Below are positions 35,307-47,721 of a stretch of 64,000 nt of DNA, piece by piece. The notes beneath the pieces are model-generated. The model searched no databases. It saw nothing but the letters and a program-made list of their open reading frames with translations, and was not told the origin of the DNA. How positions within the stretch are numbered: position 1 is the first letter of the stretch; each line of letters opens with the position of its first letter. The position numbers and the translations under genes are program-made. Origin of the DNA: Halomonas piscis (GTDB lineage: Bacteria; Pseudomonadota; Gammaproteobacteria; Pseudomonadales; Halomonadaceae); the NCBI RefSeq assembly GCF_031886125.1, contig NZ_CP119391.1:1364001-1428000 (forward strand), in the 5' to 3' direction.

Positions 35307-35789
35307 ATGCAGTTCAATATCCAACGTATTCTGTATGCGACTGACCTCGGGCCGCACGGTCCCAAGGTCTTTCGCTGCGCCATAGGGCTGGCTGAAAAAT
35401 TTGGTGCAGCAATTCATGTGCTTCACGTCATTGAGGATCCTGCCATTCTGCGAAACAACGTGGCCGAACGCTATATTTCGAGTTCCGTCTTGGGTACCTA
35501 TCGCGGTACGGCCTTTGACGAAGCCGTTAGCGAGATAGAAAAACGGCTGGAGAGTTTTAGCCTGTCAGCGCTGGAGGCGGAGGATTCCCAGGGGGCAAGA
35601 GTGGCTGAAATCAGGGTGCTGGCCGGCCGCCCCGGGCGTACCATCCTCAACGAGGCGGAGCGTATAGATGCCGACTGCATCGTGCTGGGGACGCACCGCT
35701 ATTCGGGAGTGAGCGACATGATCATTGGCTCAGTGGCAAGAAAAGTCACGCTCAAGACGCCGCGGCCGGTCTTTCTCTTTCCCGTCTGA
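35307..35789 (+). CDS. Universal stress protein, UspA family
   Basis: A 160-residue single-domain Usp. The N-terminal strand ILYATDLGPHG and the ATP-binding signature GTHRYSGVSDMIIGSVARKV (G-2x-G-9x-G(S/T) type) are intact, indicating a nucleotide-binding member. It starts 85 bp after the CoA ligase with GGGAG upstream. Usp genes frequently accompany solute transporters in Halomonas-type genomes, where they may regulate uptake. Its place in the cluster suggests co-expression. Confidence 0.88.
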   Translation: MQFNIQRILYATDLGPHGPKVFRCAIGLAEKFGAAIHVLHVIEDPAILRNNVAERYISSSVLGTYRGTAFDEAVSEIEKRLESFSLSALEAEDSQGARVAEIRVLAGRPGRTILNEAERIDADCIVLGTHRYSGVSDMIIGSVARKVTLKTPRPVFLFPV

Positions 35790-35959
35790 CGTTTCAGCCG
35801 GTTTGTTCATTTTCCTGTCCTTGCCGCCCTTCAGGGTAGAGCGGTGAGGTGGTGGAAAGCGCGCGGTGCGCCTCCATGGCGGGTTTGCCGCGCCCGGCGT
35901 TGCCAGCCTTCCATGTGATGCCGCCCCTCTGATCCCATAAGGTTTGCCAAGGCGCAACT

Positions 35960-35975
35960 CTGTTCGAATATACAG
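35960..35975. promoter_or_regulatory. LexA-box-like palindrome upstream of parE
   Basis: CTGTTCGAATATACAG fits the CTG-N10-CAG spacing of the gammaproteobacterial LexA operator with an AT-rich centre. It lies 59 bp before the parE start, just upstream of a GGTATCCTG -10-like element. If functional, parE or a leader transcript would be SOS-repressed, which is not usual for topoisomerase IV. The rest of 35790-36034 shows no gene. Confidence 0.45.
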
Positions 35976-36034
35976 CATGCGTGGGTTTGGGGTATCCTGT
36001 GCCTTTTTGGCTCCTATCAGGAAATCAGTACCAC

Positions 36035-37930
36035 ATGTCCCAGTTTGATGCCGCTTCGTACGGCGCCAGCTCGATCGAAGTTCTGTCGGGGCTTGAACCG
36101 GTGCGCAAACGCCCCGGCATGTACACCGACACCTCCCGACCCAACCACATGGCCCAGGAAGTCATCGACAACAGCGTCGACGAGGCGCTGGCCGGGTACG
36201 CCAAAAGGGTCAGGGTGGCGCTGCTGGCGGACGGCGGTATCGAGGTGTCCGACGACGGCCGCGGGATGCCCATCGATACCCACCCCGAGCACGGCGTGTC
36301 CGGCGTCGAGCTGATCCTGACCAAGCTGCATTCCGGAGGCAAGTTCTCCGCTTCCAGCTACCGCTTTTCCGGCGGGCTGCACGGGGTCGGGGTTTCCGTG
36401 GTCAACGCGCTGTCGCGCCGGCTGGAAGTGGAGGTGACTCGCAGCGGCGCCCGCCACGCCATGGCCTTCGAGTTCGGGCAGAAGGTGGAAGAGCTGGCTC
36501 CGGCGGGCAAGGCACCCAAGCGCGCTCGCGGCACGCTGCTGCGTTTCTGGCCGGACGAGAGCTACTTCGACAGCCCCAAACTGGCAGTAGGGCGGATGAA
36601 ACACCTGCTGCGCGCCAAGGCGGTGCTGTGCCCGGGGCTTGAAGTGACGCTGGTTGAGCCTGACGGCACCCAAAGCCAGTGGCAGTACGCTGACGGCCTG
36701 CGCGACTACCTGGTCGAGGCCACCGACGGCTATGAGGTGCTGCCCGCCGAGCCGTTTCTGGGCCATTTCAGCGACGACGACCACGGCGTGGACTGGGCCA
36801 TCCAGTGGCTGCCCGAGGGCGGCGAAACCCTGGTGGAGTCCTACGTCAACCTGATTCCCACGCCCCTGGGCGGCACCCATATCAACGGCTTTCGCTCAGG
36901 GCTTCTGGACGCCCTGCGCGAGTTCTGCGAGTTCCGAAGCCTGTTGCCCCGGGGCATCAGGATCACCGCCGACGACCTCTGGGAGCGGGCGTCGTTCGTG
37001 CTCTCGGTGAAGATGCTCGACCCGCAGTTTGCCGGCCAGACCAAGGAGCGACTGTCATCGCGGGCCGTCTCAACGTTTGTCTCCGGCGTGGTCAAGGACG
37101 CTTTCTCGCTGTGGCTCAACCGCCACGTGGCCGATGGCGAAGCGCTGGCCGAGCTTGTGATCAGTGCCGCCCAGCGGCGCCAGAGAAAAGCCAAGAAGGT
37201 GGCGCGCAAGAAGGTGACCTCGGGCCCGGCGCTGCCCGGCAAGCTGGCCGACTGCTCCGGCCAGGACCCGGCCCAGAGCGAGCTGTTTCTGGTGGAGGGC
37301 GACAGCGCCGGGGGCAGCGCCAAGCAGGCGCGCAACCGCGAAACCCAGGCCATCATGCCGCTGCGGGGCAAGATTCTTAATACCTGGGAAGTGGAACCCC
37401 AGGATATCTACGGCTCCCAGGAAGTCCACGATATTGCCGTTGCCATCGGCGCCGACCCCGGCAGCGCCAACCTTGAGCGGCTGCGCTACCACAAGATCTG
37501 CATTCTTGCCGACGCCGACTCCGACGGCCTGCACATCGCCACGCTTTTGTGCGCGCTGTTCGTACGCCATTTCCCCAGCCTGGTGGACGCCGGCCACATC
37601 TTTGTTGCCATGCCGCCGCTGTACCGCATCGACCTGGGCCGGGAGGTTCACTATGCCCTGGACGAAAGCGAGAAGGACGCGATTCTCAAGCGGCTGGCGA
37701 AAAGGCGTGGCACCCCCAACGTCCAGCGTTTCAAGGGGCTTGGGGAGATGAGCCCTTTGCAGCTGCGCGAGACCACCATGGCGCCGGACACCCGCCGGCT
37801 GGTGCAGCTCACCCGCAGCGAGGGCGACGGCAGCGAGCAGATGCTTGACATGCTGCTGGCGAAAAAGCGCGCCTCCGACCGCAAGGAATGGCTGGAACAC
37901 TACGGCAACCTCGCTGAGGTAGACGTATAA
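36035..37930 (+). CDS. parE: DNA topoisomerase IV subunit B
   Basis: A 631-residue GHKL ATPase subunit of normal length. ATP-site motifs [11 protein letters not shown] and [23 protein letters not shown] lid, and [23 protein letters not shown] with PLRGKILN. With ParC it decatenates replicated chromosomes. ATG 36035 is chosen because family members begin close to it ([17 protein letters not shown]); the upstream frame is non-homologous. Followed 37 bp later by parC, an operon order typical of gammaproteobacteria. Confidence 0.96.
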   Translation: MSQFDAASYGASSIEVLSGLEPVRKRPGMYTDTSRPNHMAQEVIDNSVDEALAGYAKRVRVALLADGGIEVSDDGRGMPIDTHPEHGVSGVELILTKLHSGGKFSASSYRFSGGLHGVGVSVVNALSRRLEVEVTRSGARHAMAFEFGQKVEELAPAGKAPKRARGTLLRFWPDESYFDSPKLAVGRMKHLLRAKAVLCPGLEVTLVEPDGTQSQWQYADGLRDYLVEATDGYEVLPAEPFLGHFSDDDHGVDWAIQWLPEGGETLVESYVNLIPTPLGGTHINGFRSGLLDALREFCEFRSLLPRGIRITADDLWERASFVLSVKMLDPQFAGQTKERLSSRAVSTFVSGVVKDAFSLWLNRHVADGEALAELVISAAQRRQRKAKKVARKKVTSGPALPGKLADCSGQDPAQSELFLVEGDSAGGSAKQARNRETQAIMPLRGKILNTWEVEPQDIYGSQEVHDIAVAIGADPGSANLERLRYHKICILADADSDGLHIATLLCALFVRHFPSLVDAGHIFVAMPPLYRIDLGREVHYALDESEKDAILKRLAKRRGTPNVQRFKGLGEMSPLQLRETTMAPDTRRLVQLTRSEGDGSEQMLDMLLAKKRASDRKEWLEHYGNLAEVDV

Positions 37931-37967
37931 GCACCGGCGACGACCGATCTCGACAAGAGGCCCATTG

Positions 37968-40238
37968 ATGAGCATGGATATTGCCGTGGCGGAAGGCGAC
38001 GTTGAGCGCCTTTCCCTGCGCGACTACACCGAAAAAGCCTACCTCGACTATTCGATGTACGTCATTCTGGACCGGGCACTGCCCAACATCGGCGACGGGT
38101 TAAAGCCCGTGCAGCGGCGCATCGTCTACGCCATGCGCGAACTTTCGCTGTCGGCCAGTGCCAAGCACAAGAAGTCCGCGCGCACCGTGGGCGACGTGCT
38201 GGGCAAGTTTCACCCCCACGGCGACAGCGCCTGCTACGAAGCCATGGTGCTCATGGCCCAGCCGTTTTCCTACCGCTACCCGCTGGTGGACGGCCAGGGC
38301 AACTGGGGCAGTCCCGACGACCCCAAGTCGTTTGCTGCCATGCGCTACACCGAGGCGCGGCTTGCGACATTTGCCGAGGTGCTGCTCGCCGAGCTTGGCC
38401 AGGGCACTGTGGACTGGGCGCCCAACTTCGACGGCACCATGCAGGAGCCCGAAGTGCTGCCCGCTCGGCTGCCGCACATTCTTTTGAACGGCGGCACCGG
38501 CATTGCCGTCGGCATGGCCACGGATATTCCGCCGCATAACGTAAACGAGGTGGTCGAGGCGACCTGCCATCTGCTGCGCCACCCGGATGCCACCACTACC
38601 GATCTGACGGAATATTTGCCGGGGCCGGACTTTCCTACTGAGGCGGAGATCATTACCCCGCGGGCGGATCTGCGCAAGCTCTACGAAGCCGGGCGCGGCT
38701 CGGTGAAGATGCGCGCGCGCTTTGTCCGCGAAGACGCCAACATCGTGATTACCGCGCTGCCGTACCAGGTCAGCGGGGCCCGGGTGCTGGAGCAGATCGC
38801 CTCCCAGATGCAGGCCAGGAAATTACCCATGGTCGCCGACCTGCGCGACGAGTCCACCCACGAGGAGCCCACCCGGCTGGTCATCGAACCGCGCTCGGCA
38901 AGAGTCGACGTCGACGCGCTGATGGCGCATCTGTTTGCCACTACGGATCTGGAAAAGAACGCTCGCGTTAATTTCAACGTCATCGGTCTCGACGGCCGCC
39001 CTCGGGTGATGGCGCTGCCCGAGCTTTTGGGCCAGTGGCTCACCTTTCGCCGGGAGACGGTGCGCCGCCGGCTTGAGCATCGGCTGGGCAAGGTCGAGGA
39101 TCGGCTGCACCTGCTGGAAGGGCTTCTGACCGCCTATCTCAACCTGGACGAGGTGATCCGCATCATCCGCGAGGAGGACGCGCCCAAGCCCGCGTTGGTC
39201 GCCGCTTTCGGTCTCTCCGAGCGCCAGGCCGAGGCGATTCTGGAGCTGCGCCTGCGCCATCTGGCCAGGCTTGAAGAAATGAAGCTTCGCGGCGAACAGG
39301 ACGAGCTGGAAAAGGAGCGCAAGCGCCTGGAAAGGCTGCTGGGCAGCGAGGCCAGGCTTACCACCCTGATCGAGAAAGAGCTGCGCGCGGCGGGCAAGGA
39401 GCACGGCGACGCGCGCCGCTCGCCGCTGGTGGAGCGCAAGGAAGCCCGGGCGCTGTCCGAGGTGGAGCTTCTGGGCGCCGACCCGATCACCGTGGTGCTC
39501 TCCGAAAAGGGCTGGATTCGCGCCGCCAAGGGCCACGAGATCGACCCGGCAGGGCTCTCCTTCAAGGCCGGCGACCGCTTTGCCCTGGCCGCTCGGGGCA
39601 AGACCAACCAGCCGCTGGTGCTGCTCGACGATACCGGTCGCGCCTATACGCTTGCCGCGCACAACCTGCCCGGCGCCCGGGGGCAGGGCGAACCGGTGAC
39701 CGGCCGAGTCAATGTGGCCGCCGGCGCGCAGATGGCCGGTTTGCTGCTAGCCCCGCCGGAGCAGCGCTTCGTGCTGGCCTCGGACGGCGGTTACGGCTTT
39801 GTCGCCGAGCTTTCCGCATTGACCGGCAAGAACCGCGCCGGCAAGGCGGCGCTGACGCTGCCCAAGGGCTGCAGCGTGCTGCCTCCGGCGGTCATTCCCG
39901 ACCGCGAAGAAGAAGCGCTGTGGGTGGCGGCGATCTCCAACGAAGGGCGGCTTTTGCTGTTTAGGCTCGACCAGCTGCCGAAAATGGCGCGGGGCAAGGG
40001 TAACAAGCTGCTGGATATCCCGCCGGCCCGCGCGGCCAACCGCGAAGAGTTGGTCCGCGATATGACCGTGTTGGCGGAGAGCGACTCGTTGGTGGTGTAC
40101 GCCGGCAGGCGCAAGCTGACGCTCAAGCCCGCCGACCTGGAATACTATCGCGGCGAGCGCGGCCGGCGCGGCAGCAAGCTGCCTCGGGGCTTTCAAAAAG
40201 TCGACAGTCTGCAGGCGCTGCCTGCCGAGTCGCGATAA
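37968..40238 (+). CDS. parC: DNA topoisomerase IV subunit A
   Basis: A 756-residue protein. The catalytic Tyr lies in [10 protein letters not shown]; the quinolone-determining stretch reads [12 protein letters not shown], with the wild-type Ser and Glu, so it looks quinolone-sensitive. The C-terminal domain carries degenerate beta-pinwheel blades. ATG 37968 follows AGAGG at a good distance; the TTG one codon earlier is less likely. ParC forms the DNA cleavage-religation core of topoisomerase IV with ParE. Confidence 0.96.
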   Translation: MSMDIAVAEGDVERLSLRDYTEKAYLDYSMYVILDRALPNIGDGLKPVQRRIVYAMRELSLSASAKHKKSARTVGDVLGKFHPHGDSACYEAMVLMAQPFSYRYPLVDGQGNWGSPDDPKSFAAMRYTEARLATFAEVLLAELGQGTVDWAPNFDGTMQEPEVLPARLPHILLNGGTGIAVGMATDIPPHNVNEVVEATCHLLRHPDATTTDLTEYLPGPDFPTEAEIITPRADLRKLYEAGRGSVKMRARFVREDANIVITALPYQVSGARVLEQIASQMQARKLPMVADLRDESTHEEPTRLVIEPRSARVDVDALMAHLFATTDLEKNARVNFNVIGLDGRPRVMALPELLGQWLTFRRETVRRRLEHRLGKVEDRLHLLEGLLTAYLNLDEVIRIIREEDAPKPALVAAFGLSERQAEAILELRLRHLARLEEMKLRGEQDELEKERKRLERLLGSEARLTTLIEKELRAAGKEHGDARRSPLVERKEARALSEVELLGADPITVVLSEKGWIRAAKGHEIDPAGLSFKAGDRFALAARGKTNQPLVLLDDTGRAYTLAAHNLPGARGQGEPVTGRVNVAAGAQMAGLLLAPPEQRFVLASDGGYGFVAELSALTGKNRAGKAALTLPKGCSVLPPAVIPDREEEALWVAAISNEGRLLLFRLDQLPKMARGKGNKLLDIPPARAANREELVRDMTVLAESDSLVVYAGRRKLTLKPADLEYYRGERGRRGSKLPRGFQKVDSLQALPAESR

Positions 40239-40283
40239 CGGCCGATTCGCCAAGCATGCCATAGAGGATAAAAAGAGAGTCAC

Positions 40284-41258
40284 ATGAGCCAACACGCACT
40301 GGTATTAACGCTGCTGGGCGAGTCGCTGCCCGCTTCGCTGCTGGATGACGTCACGGCGCTGACCGAGCGCCTGGGGCTGCACGCCTCGGCCCATCGCTGG
40401 CTGACCGATAAAGCCGCCGAACGCGCGCCGGGCCGAGCCGCCTGCCTTGCGATTGAGCTTGGCGGTCAGGCGCTGGCGGAAGGTCGGCTGGACGCGGAGG
40501 CGCTGCGCGAGCAGGCGCTGGCGCTGGGCCGTGCCCGGGGTGTGGACGTGGCGGTTCAGGATGCCGACGAGTGGCGCGGCCATCGCCGGCTGGTGTGCTT
40601 TGACATGGATTCCACGCTGATCAAGACCGAGGTCATCGACGAGCTGGCGCGCCGCCACGGCGTCGGGGGCGAAGTGGCGGCGGTGACCGAGCGGGCCATG
40701 CGCGGCGAGCTGGACTTTCAGCAGAGCTTTCGCGCGCGCATGGCCAAGCTCGAAGGACTGGACGAGGCGGTGCTTGAAGACATCGCCGCTAACCTTCCGC
40801 TGATGGACGGGCTGGAAACGCTGATGGCTGGTCTCAAGCGCCACGGCTACCGTACGGCGATCCTCTCCGGCGGCTTTACCTATTTCGCCCGGCATCTGCA
40901 AAAGCGCTTCGGCTTTGACGAGGTCCACGCCAACGAGCTGATCATCGAGAACGGCCGCGTCACCGGCGAGGTGCGCGAGCCCATCGTGGATGCGGCGCGC
41001 AAGGCCTGGCTGCTGGAAGACATGGCAGCGCGCGAAGGCTTATCCCTGAGTCAGACCGTGGCGGTGGGCGACGGCGCCAACGACCTGGAGATGCTTTCCC
41101 GGGCGGGGCTCGGCATTGCCTTTCGTGCCAAGCCGGTAGTGCGCGAAAAGGCCCGCCAGTCGATTACCGCCCTGGGGCTGGACGCCGTGCTTTATCTCAT
41201 GGGCCACTCCCGGGCCGCGCCTGCCGTCGAGGCGTCTGCCGATACGTCTGCAGGCTAG
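40284..41258 (+). CDS. serB: Phosphoserine phosphatase
   Basis: A 324-residue HAD hydrolase with catalytic FDMDSTLI (Asp107, Asp109), LSGGFTYF and metal-binding VGDGANDLEML. It performs the last step of serine synthesis, phosphoserine to serine. The N-terminal 95 residues are a degenerate regulatory ACT-like region, as in E. coli SerB. Starts 45 bp after parC. Its stop codon overlaps the mrpG stop on the other strand inside CTAG. Confidence 0.94.
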   Translation: MSQHALVLTLLGESLPASLLDDVTALTERLGLHASAHRWLTDKAAERAPGRAACLAIELGGQALAEGRLDAEALREQALALGRARGVDVAVQDADEWRGHRRLVCFDMDSTLIKTEVIDELARRHGVGGEVAAVTERAMRGELDFQQSFRARMAKLEGLDEAVLEDIAANLPLMDGLETLMAGLKRHGYRTAILSGGFTYFARHLQKRFGFDEVHANELIIENGRVTGEVREPIVDAARKAWLLEDMAAREGLSLSQTVAVGDGANDLEMLSRAGLGIAFRAKPVVREKARQSITALGLDAVLYLMGHSRAAPAVEASADTSAG

Positions 41259-41653
41259 TCGTCGTTGTCCGCAACGACGTCTTTGTCCGGCGGCGCCGCC
41301 GGGTTGTCGCTGCCTTCCTCGCGTAGCTCTCGCGGGTTGCCGCCGGTCTTGTCGGCGCGCTCAAGCTTCATGTGCAGGCCGGTCTTGGACAGCATGTGGG
41401 CGCTGACCGGGGCGGTGATGAACAAAAACAGCGTGATCAGCATCTCCTGGATGCTGGGGGTGCCGTGAAGCCCCCAGAAATACGTCATGGAGGCTATCAG
41501 TATGCAGCCAACGCCCAGGGTGGAAACCTTGGTGGGGCCGTGCAGGCGCATGTAAAAATCTTTCAGGTGCGCCATCCCCAGCGAGCCGATAAAGGCGAAA
41601 ATACCGCCGGCTACCAGCAGTATCGATGCCAGCAGTTCTATCAGCGTATTCAT
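41255..41653 (-). CDS. mrpG: Na+/H+ antiporter subunit G
   Basis: A 132-residue protein with three hydrophobic segments and the MnhG/PhaG pattern FIGSLGMAHLKDFYMRLHGPTKVSTLG. The acidic C-terminal tail is soluble. Last gene of the mrp operon, overlapping mrpF by 4 bp and meeting serB tail to tail. Required with the other subunits for sodium extrusion and alkaline/salt tolerance. Confidence 0.92.
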   Translation of the reverse strand: MNTLIELLASILLVAGGIFAFIGSLGMAHLKDFYMRLHGPTKVSTLGVGCILIASMTYFWGLHGTPSIQEMLITLFLFITAPVSAHMLSKTGLHMKLERADKTGGNPRELREEGSDNPAAPPDKDVVADNDD

Positions 41654-41919
41654 TCGATAATATCTCCGCGCAGGATGTACTTGCAGATGGCCACGGTGCT
41701 GACAAAGCCTAGCATGGCGATCAGCAGGGCGGCTTCAAAATAGGTTTTGCTGTCCAGCCACAGGCCGAACATGGCCACCAGCGCAATGGAGTTGACGTAC
41801 ATGGTGTCCAGCGCCAGCACCCGGTCCGGCAGGCGTGGCCCCCGAGTCAGACGGTAGAGATTCATCATCAGGGCCAGAACCACCAGCATCAGGGCTATCG
41901 GCAGCGCAGTGCTCAGCAT
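41650..41919 (-). CDS. mrpF: Na+/H+ antiporter subunit F
   Basis: An 89-residue protein with three membrane helices and the MrpF core YRLTRGPRLPDRVLALDTMYVN. It overlaps mrpE by 7 bp and mrpG by 4 bp, so translation is coupled through the operon. Small structural subunit of the Mrp complex in the inner membrane. Confidence 0.93.
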   Translation of the reverse strand: MLSTALPIALMLVVLALMMNLYRLTRGPRLPDRVLALDTMYVNSIALVAMFGLWLDSKTYFEAALLIAMLGFVSTVAICKYILRGDIIE

Positions 41920-42410
41920 TCGAAAATCTCCTTGAGCGGTCGCTCATAGCGCTGGCGAATCTGCTCTATCAGCGCGTCGGGGTCTTCCACGTCCAGCGCG
42001 TGGATCAAAAGCGACTTGCCGTCCAGGCGCAGGTTGGCCGATACCGTCCCCGGCGTCAGGGTGATCGTGCTGGCCAGCAGGGTAATGGTAAAGCGCTCCT
42101 CGAGCATGAGCGGATATTCAACGAAGTAGGGACGCGTTTTACGCCAGGGGTTGACGATCAGGTAGGCCACTTCGAAGTTGGCGACGATGATGTCGCCAAC
42201 CACGCGCAGCACGTAGCGCGCCAGCAGCCAGGGCTTTTGAATGTGCGGCTGAACGTCCCAGAAACGATGGGTCGCCAGCGGAATGGCGATCCCCAGCAGG
42301 CCTCCCAGCAGAATTTGCCCGGGGGCGATGCTGTGCGTCAGCAGCAGCCAGACCGTCAGCAGGAGAAGGGAGAGTACCGGCGTGGGCAGCCAGGGGCGCG
42401 GCTTGATCAT
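41913..42410 (-). CDS. mrpE: Na+/H+ antiporter subunit E
   Basis: A 165-residue protein with two or three N-terminal hydrophobic segments and a soluble C-terminal domain containing ITLTPGTVSANL and LLIHALDV, the MrpE/MnhE signature. ATG 42410 overlaps the mrpD stop (4 bp); the longer open frame upstream lies within mrpD and is not used. Part of the mrpACDEFG operon. Confidence 0.92.
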   Translation of the reverse strand: MIKPRPWLPTPVLSLLLLTVWLLLTHSIAPGQILLGGLLGIAIPLATHRFWDVQPHIQKPWLLARYVLRVVGDIIVANFEVAYLIVNPWRKTRPYFVEYPLMLEERFTITLLASTITLTPGTVSANLRLDGKSLLIHALDVEDPDALIEQIRQRYERPLKEIFEC

Positions 42411-43939
42411 GGCATATCTCCTGTGGTTGACAGCTCCGTTGCAGGCAGCAGCGTTTGTATGAGCGCCTCGGGGTGGGCCAGCTGTTCGGCGGTGGCCTGG
42501 GTGTAGTCGCTCACCGGGCCGGCAAATGCCACCAGGGCTATCGGGGCAGCCGCGACCAGCAGGATGACGCCGAAACACTGGGCCCAGGGCAGGGCGTCAC
42601 CGCCGGACGTACCGCGGTGGCTGGCCCAGAACATGGTCGAGCCCGCCCGGGAAAGCGCCACCAGCGAAGCGAGCCCCGCCAGCAGCAAGATCGGCCACAG
42701 CCACAGCCGCTGGCTGCCTTCGGCGGCGTTGAGCAGCAGCGCCTTGCCCAGCGCGCCGGATAGCGGCGGGATCCCCGCCACGGCGACGCTGCCAAGGAAA
42801 AACAGCAGCGCCAGTCCGCCGCCTTCGGCCATGGGCCGCCCCTTGACCAGCCGCGTACCGGCCTTGCCGCGCTGGGTGCCGATCATGGCCGCGAGCAGGA
42901 AAAGCCCGCCGGTCACCAGCGTGGTATGAATCAGGTAATAAAGCAGCGCGGATATGGCCTCGGGCGTGCGCATGCCGATGCCGGCCAGCAGGGTGCCCAC
43001 CGAGACCAGCACCAGATACGCCACCAGCAGGCGCAGATCCCGGGTGGCGAGCACGCCCATGGCGGCGACGACCAGAGTGCCAAGCCCCAGCCACCATACC
43101 CAGGGCTGTTCCAGCGCGGCAAGCCCGCCGGCCTGATCGCTGAAGATCAGCGTATACACTCGCAGGATCGAGTAAATACCCACCTTGGTCATAATCGCAA
43201 ACAGCGCCGCTACCGGCGGCGGGGCATAGCCGTAGGTGCGCGGCAGCCAGAAATACAGCGGCAGCATGGCGGCTTTCAGTCCGAATACCACCAGCAGCAT
43301 CAGCGCGCCGGCCACTACCAACCCCTCGCGTTCGGCAGGCAGCTCGGCCACGCGCAGGGCCATATCGGCCATGTTGAGCGTGCCGGTTGCCCCGTAGAGA
43401 ATGCCCACGGCGATCAGAAACAGCGACGAGCCGGCGAGGTTGAGCACCACGTAGTGCACGCTTGCCTGGATGCGCGCCTTGCCGCCGCCGTGGAGCAACA
43501 GGGCGTAGGACGCCAGCAGCAGCACCTCGAAGAAGACGAAGAGGTTGAAAAGGTCGCCGGTCAAAAAGGCGCCGTTGAGGCCTACCAGCTGCCACTGGAA
43601 AAGGCCGTGGAAGTTGCTGCCCTTTTCGTCGTCGCCGCCGCAGGAATGAATCACCGCGCCCAGGGCCAGCAGCGACGTCACCGCCACCATCAGCGCCGAG
43701 AGGCGGTCAAGCACCAGCACGATGCCGAAGGGCGGCTGCCAGCTGCCCAACGCATAGTAGGTCACCTCGCCGCTCGCGGCCTGACACAGCAGCGCCACGG
43801 AAACCCCGACCAGCGCCGCCGTGGCTGCCACGCTGATGGCGCGCTTCTTGACGCTCAGCCGGCCAAGGCGGCGGTAGAGCAGCAGAATCCCCGTCAGCAT
43901 GGGCAGCACGACGGGCAGAATAATCAGGTGCTGGGTCAT
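42407..43939 (-). CDS. mrpD: Na+/H+ antiporter subunit D
   Basis: A 510-residue membrane protein of the complex I NuoL/M/N-like family, about 14 hydrophobic segments. Carries FEVLLLASYALLLHGG and LPLYFWLPRTYGYAPPPVAA, with the conserved Lys of the proton channel helix. It probably forms one of the ion-translocating half-channels. Overlaps mrpC and mrpE by 4 bp each. Confidence 0.94.
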   Translation of the reverse strand: MTQHLIILPVVLPMLTGILLLYRRLGRLSVKKRAISVAATAALVGVSVALLCQAASGEVTYYALGSWQPPFGIVLVLDRLSALMVAVTSLLALGAVIHSCGGDDEKGSNFHGLFQWQLVGLNGAFLTGDLFNLFVFFEVLLLASYALLLHGGGKARIQASVHYVVLNLAGSSLFLIAVGILYGATGTLNMADMALRVAELPAEREGLVVAGALMLLVVFGLKAAMLPLYFWLPRTYGYAPPPVAALFAIMTKVGIYSILRVYTLIFSDQAGGLAALEQPWVWWLGLGTLVVAAMGVLATRDLRLLVAYLVLVSVGTLLAGIGMRTPEAISALLYYLIHTTLVTGGLFLLAAMIGTQRGKAGTRLVKGRPMAEGGGLALLFFLGSVAVAGIPPLSGALGKALLLNAAEGSQRLWLWPILLLAGLASLVALSRAGSTMFWASHRGTSGGDALPWAQCFGVILLVAAAPIALVAFAGPVSDYTQATAEQLAHPEALIQTLLPATELSTTGDMP

Positions 43940-44279
43940 TCGTGATCGTCCTTCTTGCCGTCCACGTGGTCGTTACCCACTTCGCTTCGCGCGCGCATGG
44001 CGAGGATCACGACAAAGGCCGTCATGGCAAAGCCGATGACGATGGCGGTCAGCACCAGCGCCTGGGGGAGCGGGTCGGCGTAGTCCACGGCCTGCTTGGC
44101 GGCGTCGCTGATCAGCACCGCGCCGTTGGTGGTCAGCCCGCCCATGGAAAACAAAAAGAGGTTGACCGCGTAGGAAAGCAGGGTGAGCCCCACGACCACG
44201 GGAAAGGTGCGCCCGCGCAGGGTCAGATAAAGCCCGCAGGCAGTGAGAATACCGGTCGCTATGGCGTAAAGCGCTTCCA

Positions 44280-44280
<1 letters not shown>
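43936..44280 (-). CDS. mrpC: Na+/H+ antiporter subunit C
   Basis: A 114-residue, three-helix NuoK-like subunit: GLTLLSYAVNLFLFSMG and DPLPQALVLTAIVIGFAMTA are typical of MrpC/MnhC. It sits between the fused mrpA (1 bp overlap) and mrpD (4 bp overlap). Confidence 0.94.
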
Positions 44281-47147
<2,867 letters not shown>

Positions 47148-47614
47148 GGGGTCATCCAGCGGTTGAGTATCGTCGAGTGGCGTCCGTGCTGGCACGGCGC
47201 AAACCTTGGAGCCTACCAGTTGATTCGCCTTTGGGGAACTTTACTGCGCCCGTTTTGCTCGCCGAACAGCCATTGACAAACTTCGCCGAGACTGATTTTC
47301 TAAAGGCATGAAAATTTCCATGACGCTTCTTGTACTAGACCTACGACTACTAAGCGCTCGCCTCTGACACTTCAGGGCCGGGCAAGCGCCTCCGGGCGCG
47401 CATTCAAAGCATCGTCGTTAGCTGTTACAAGGTAAACTGTCATGGGATTCAAAGAAGCGCATTATTTTTGCAGCAAGTACCGTTTTTTCACTACGTCTTC
47501 TCGTCTGGAAAGCGGTGCCAGCCGTGTATGCTGCCCTATCCCTAAAGCGTCCGTATCGTCGGTAGCAATGCCTACCGTCATCGACGCTTGCGTACGTGTC
47601 AGCGCCTGTCCAAA

Positions 47615-47648
47615 CGCCCCTTCGCCCCCGATGGTGAAGGGGCGTTTT
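47615..47648 (+). terminator. leuA: Terminator-like hairpin in the leuA leader (possible attenuator)
   Basis: CGCCCCTTC (47615-47623), 12-nt loop, GAAGGGGCG (47636-47644), TTTT, 74 bp before the leuA start. A strong terminator in front of leuA on its own strand suggests transcription attenuation. No short peptide with a run of Leu codons is obvious. Another small hairpin CGGTAG/CTACCG precedes it. The remaining part of 47148-47614 contains a TTGACA at 47274 with only a weak -10 and no gene. Confidence 0.7.
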
Positions 47649-47721
47649 GCGTGGGTGCCTGCAAGCCTCGACGCTTTTTATACTGTCTTTCGCCGCACGT
47701 TGTTCCTCCAGGAGAGCCGCC

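Noticed and set aside
42926..43945. 339-codon plus-strand frame opposite mrpD
   Set aside because: Antisense to a conserved membrane protein; His/Gln/Arg-rich nonsense composition.
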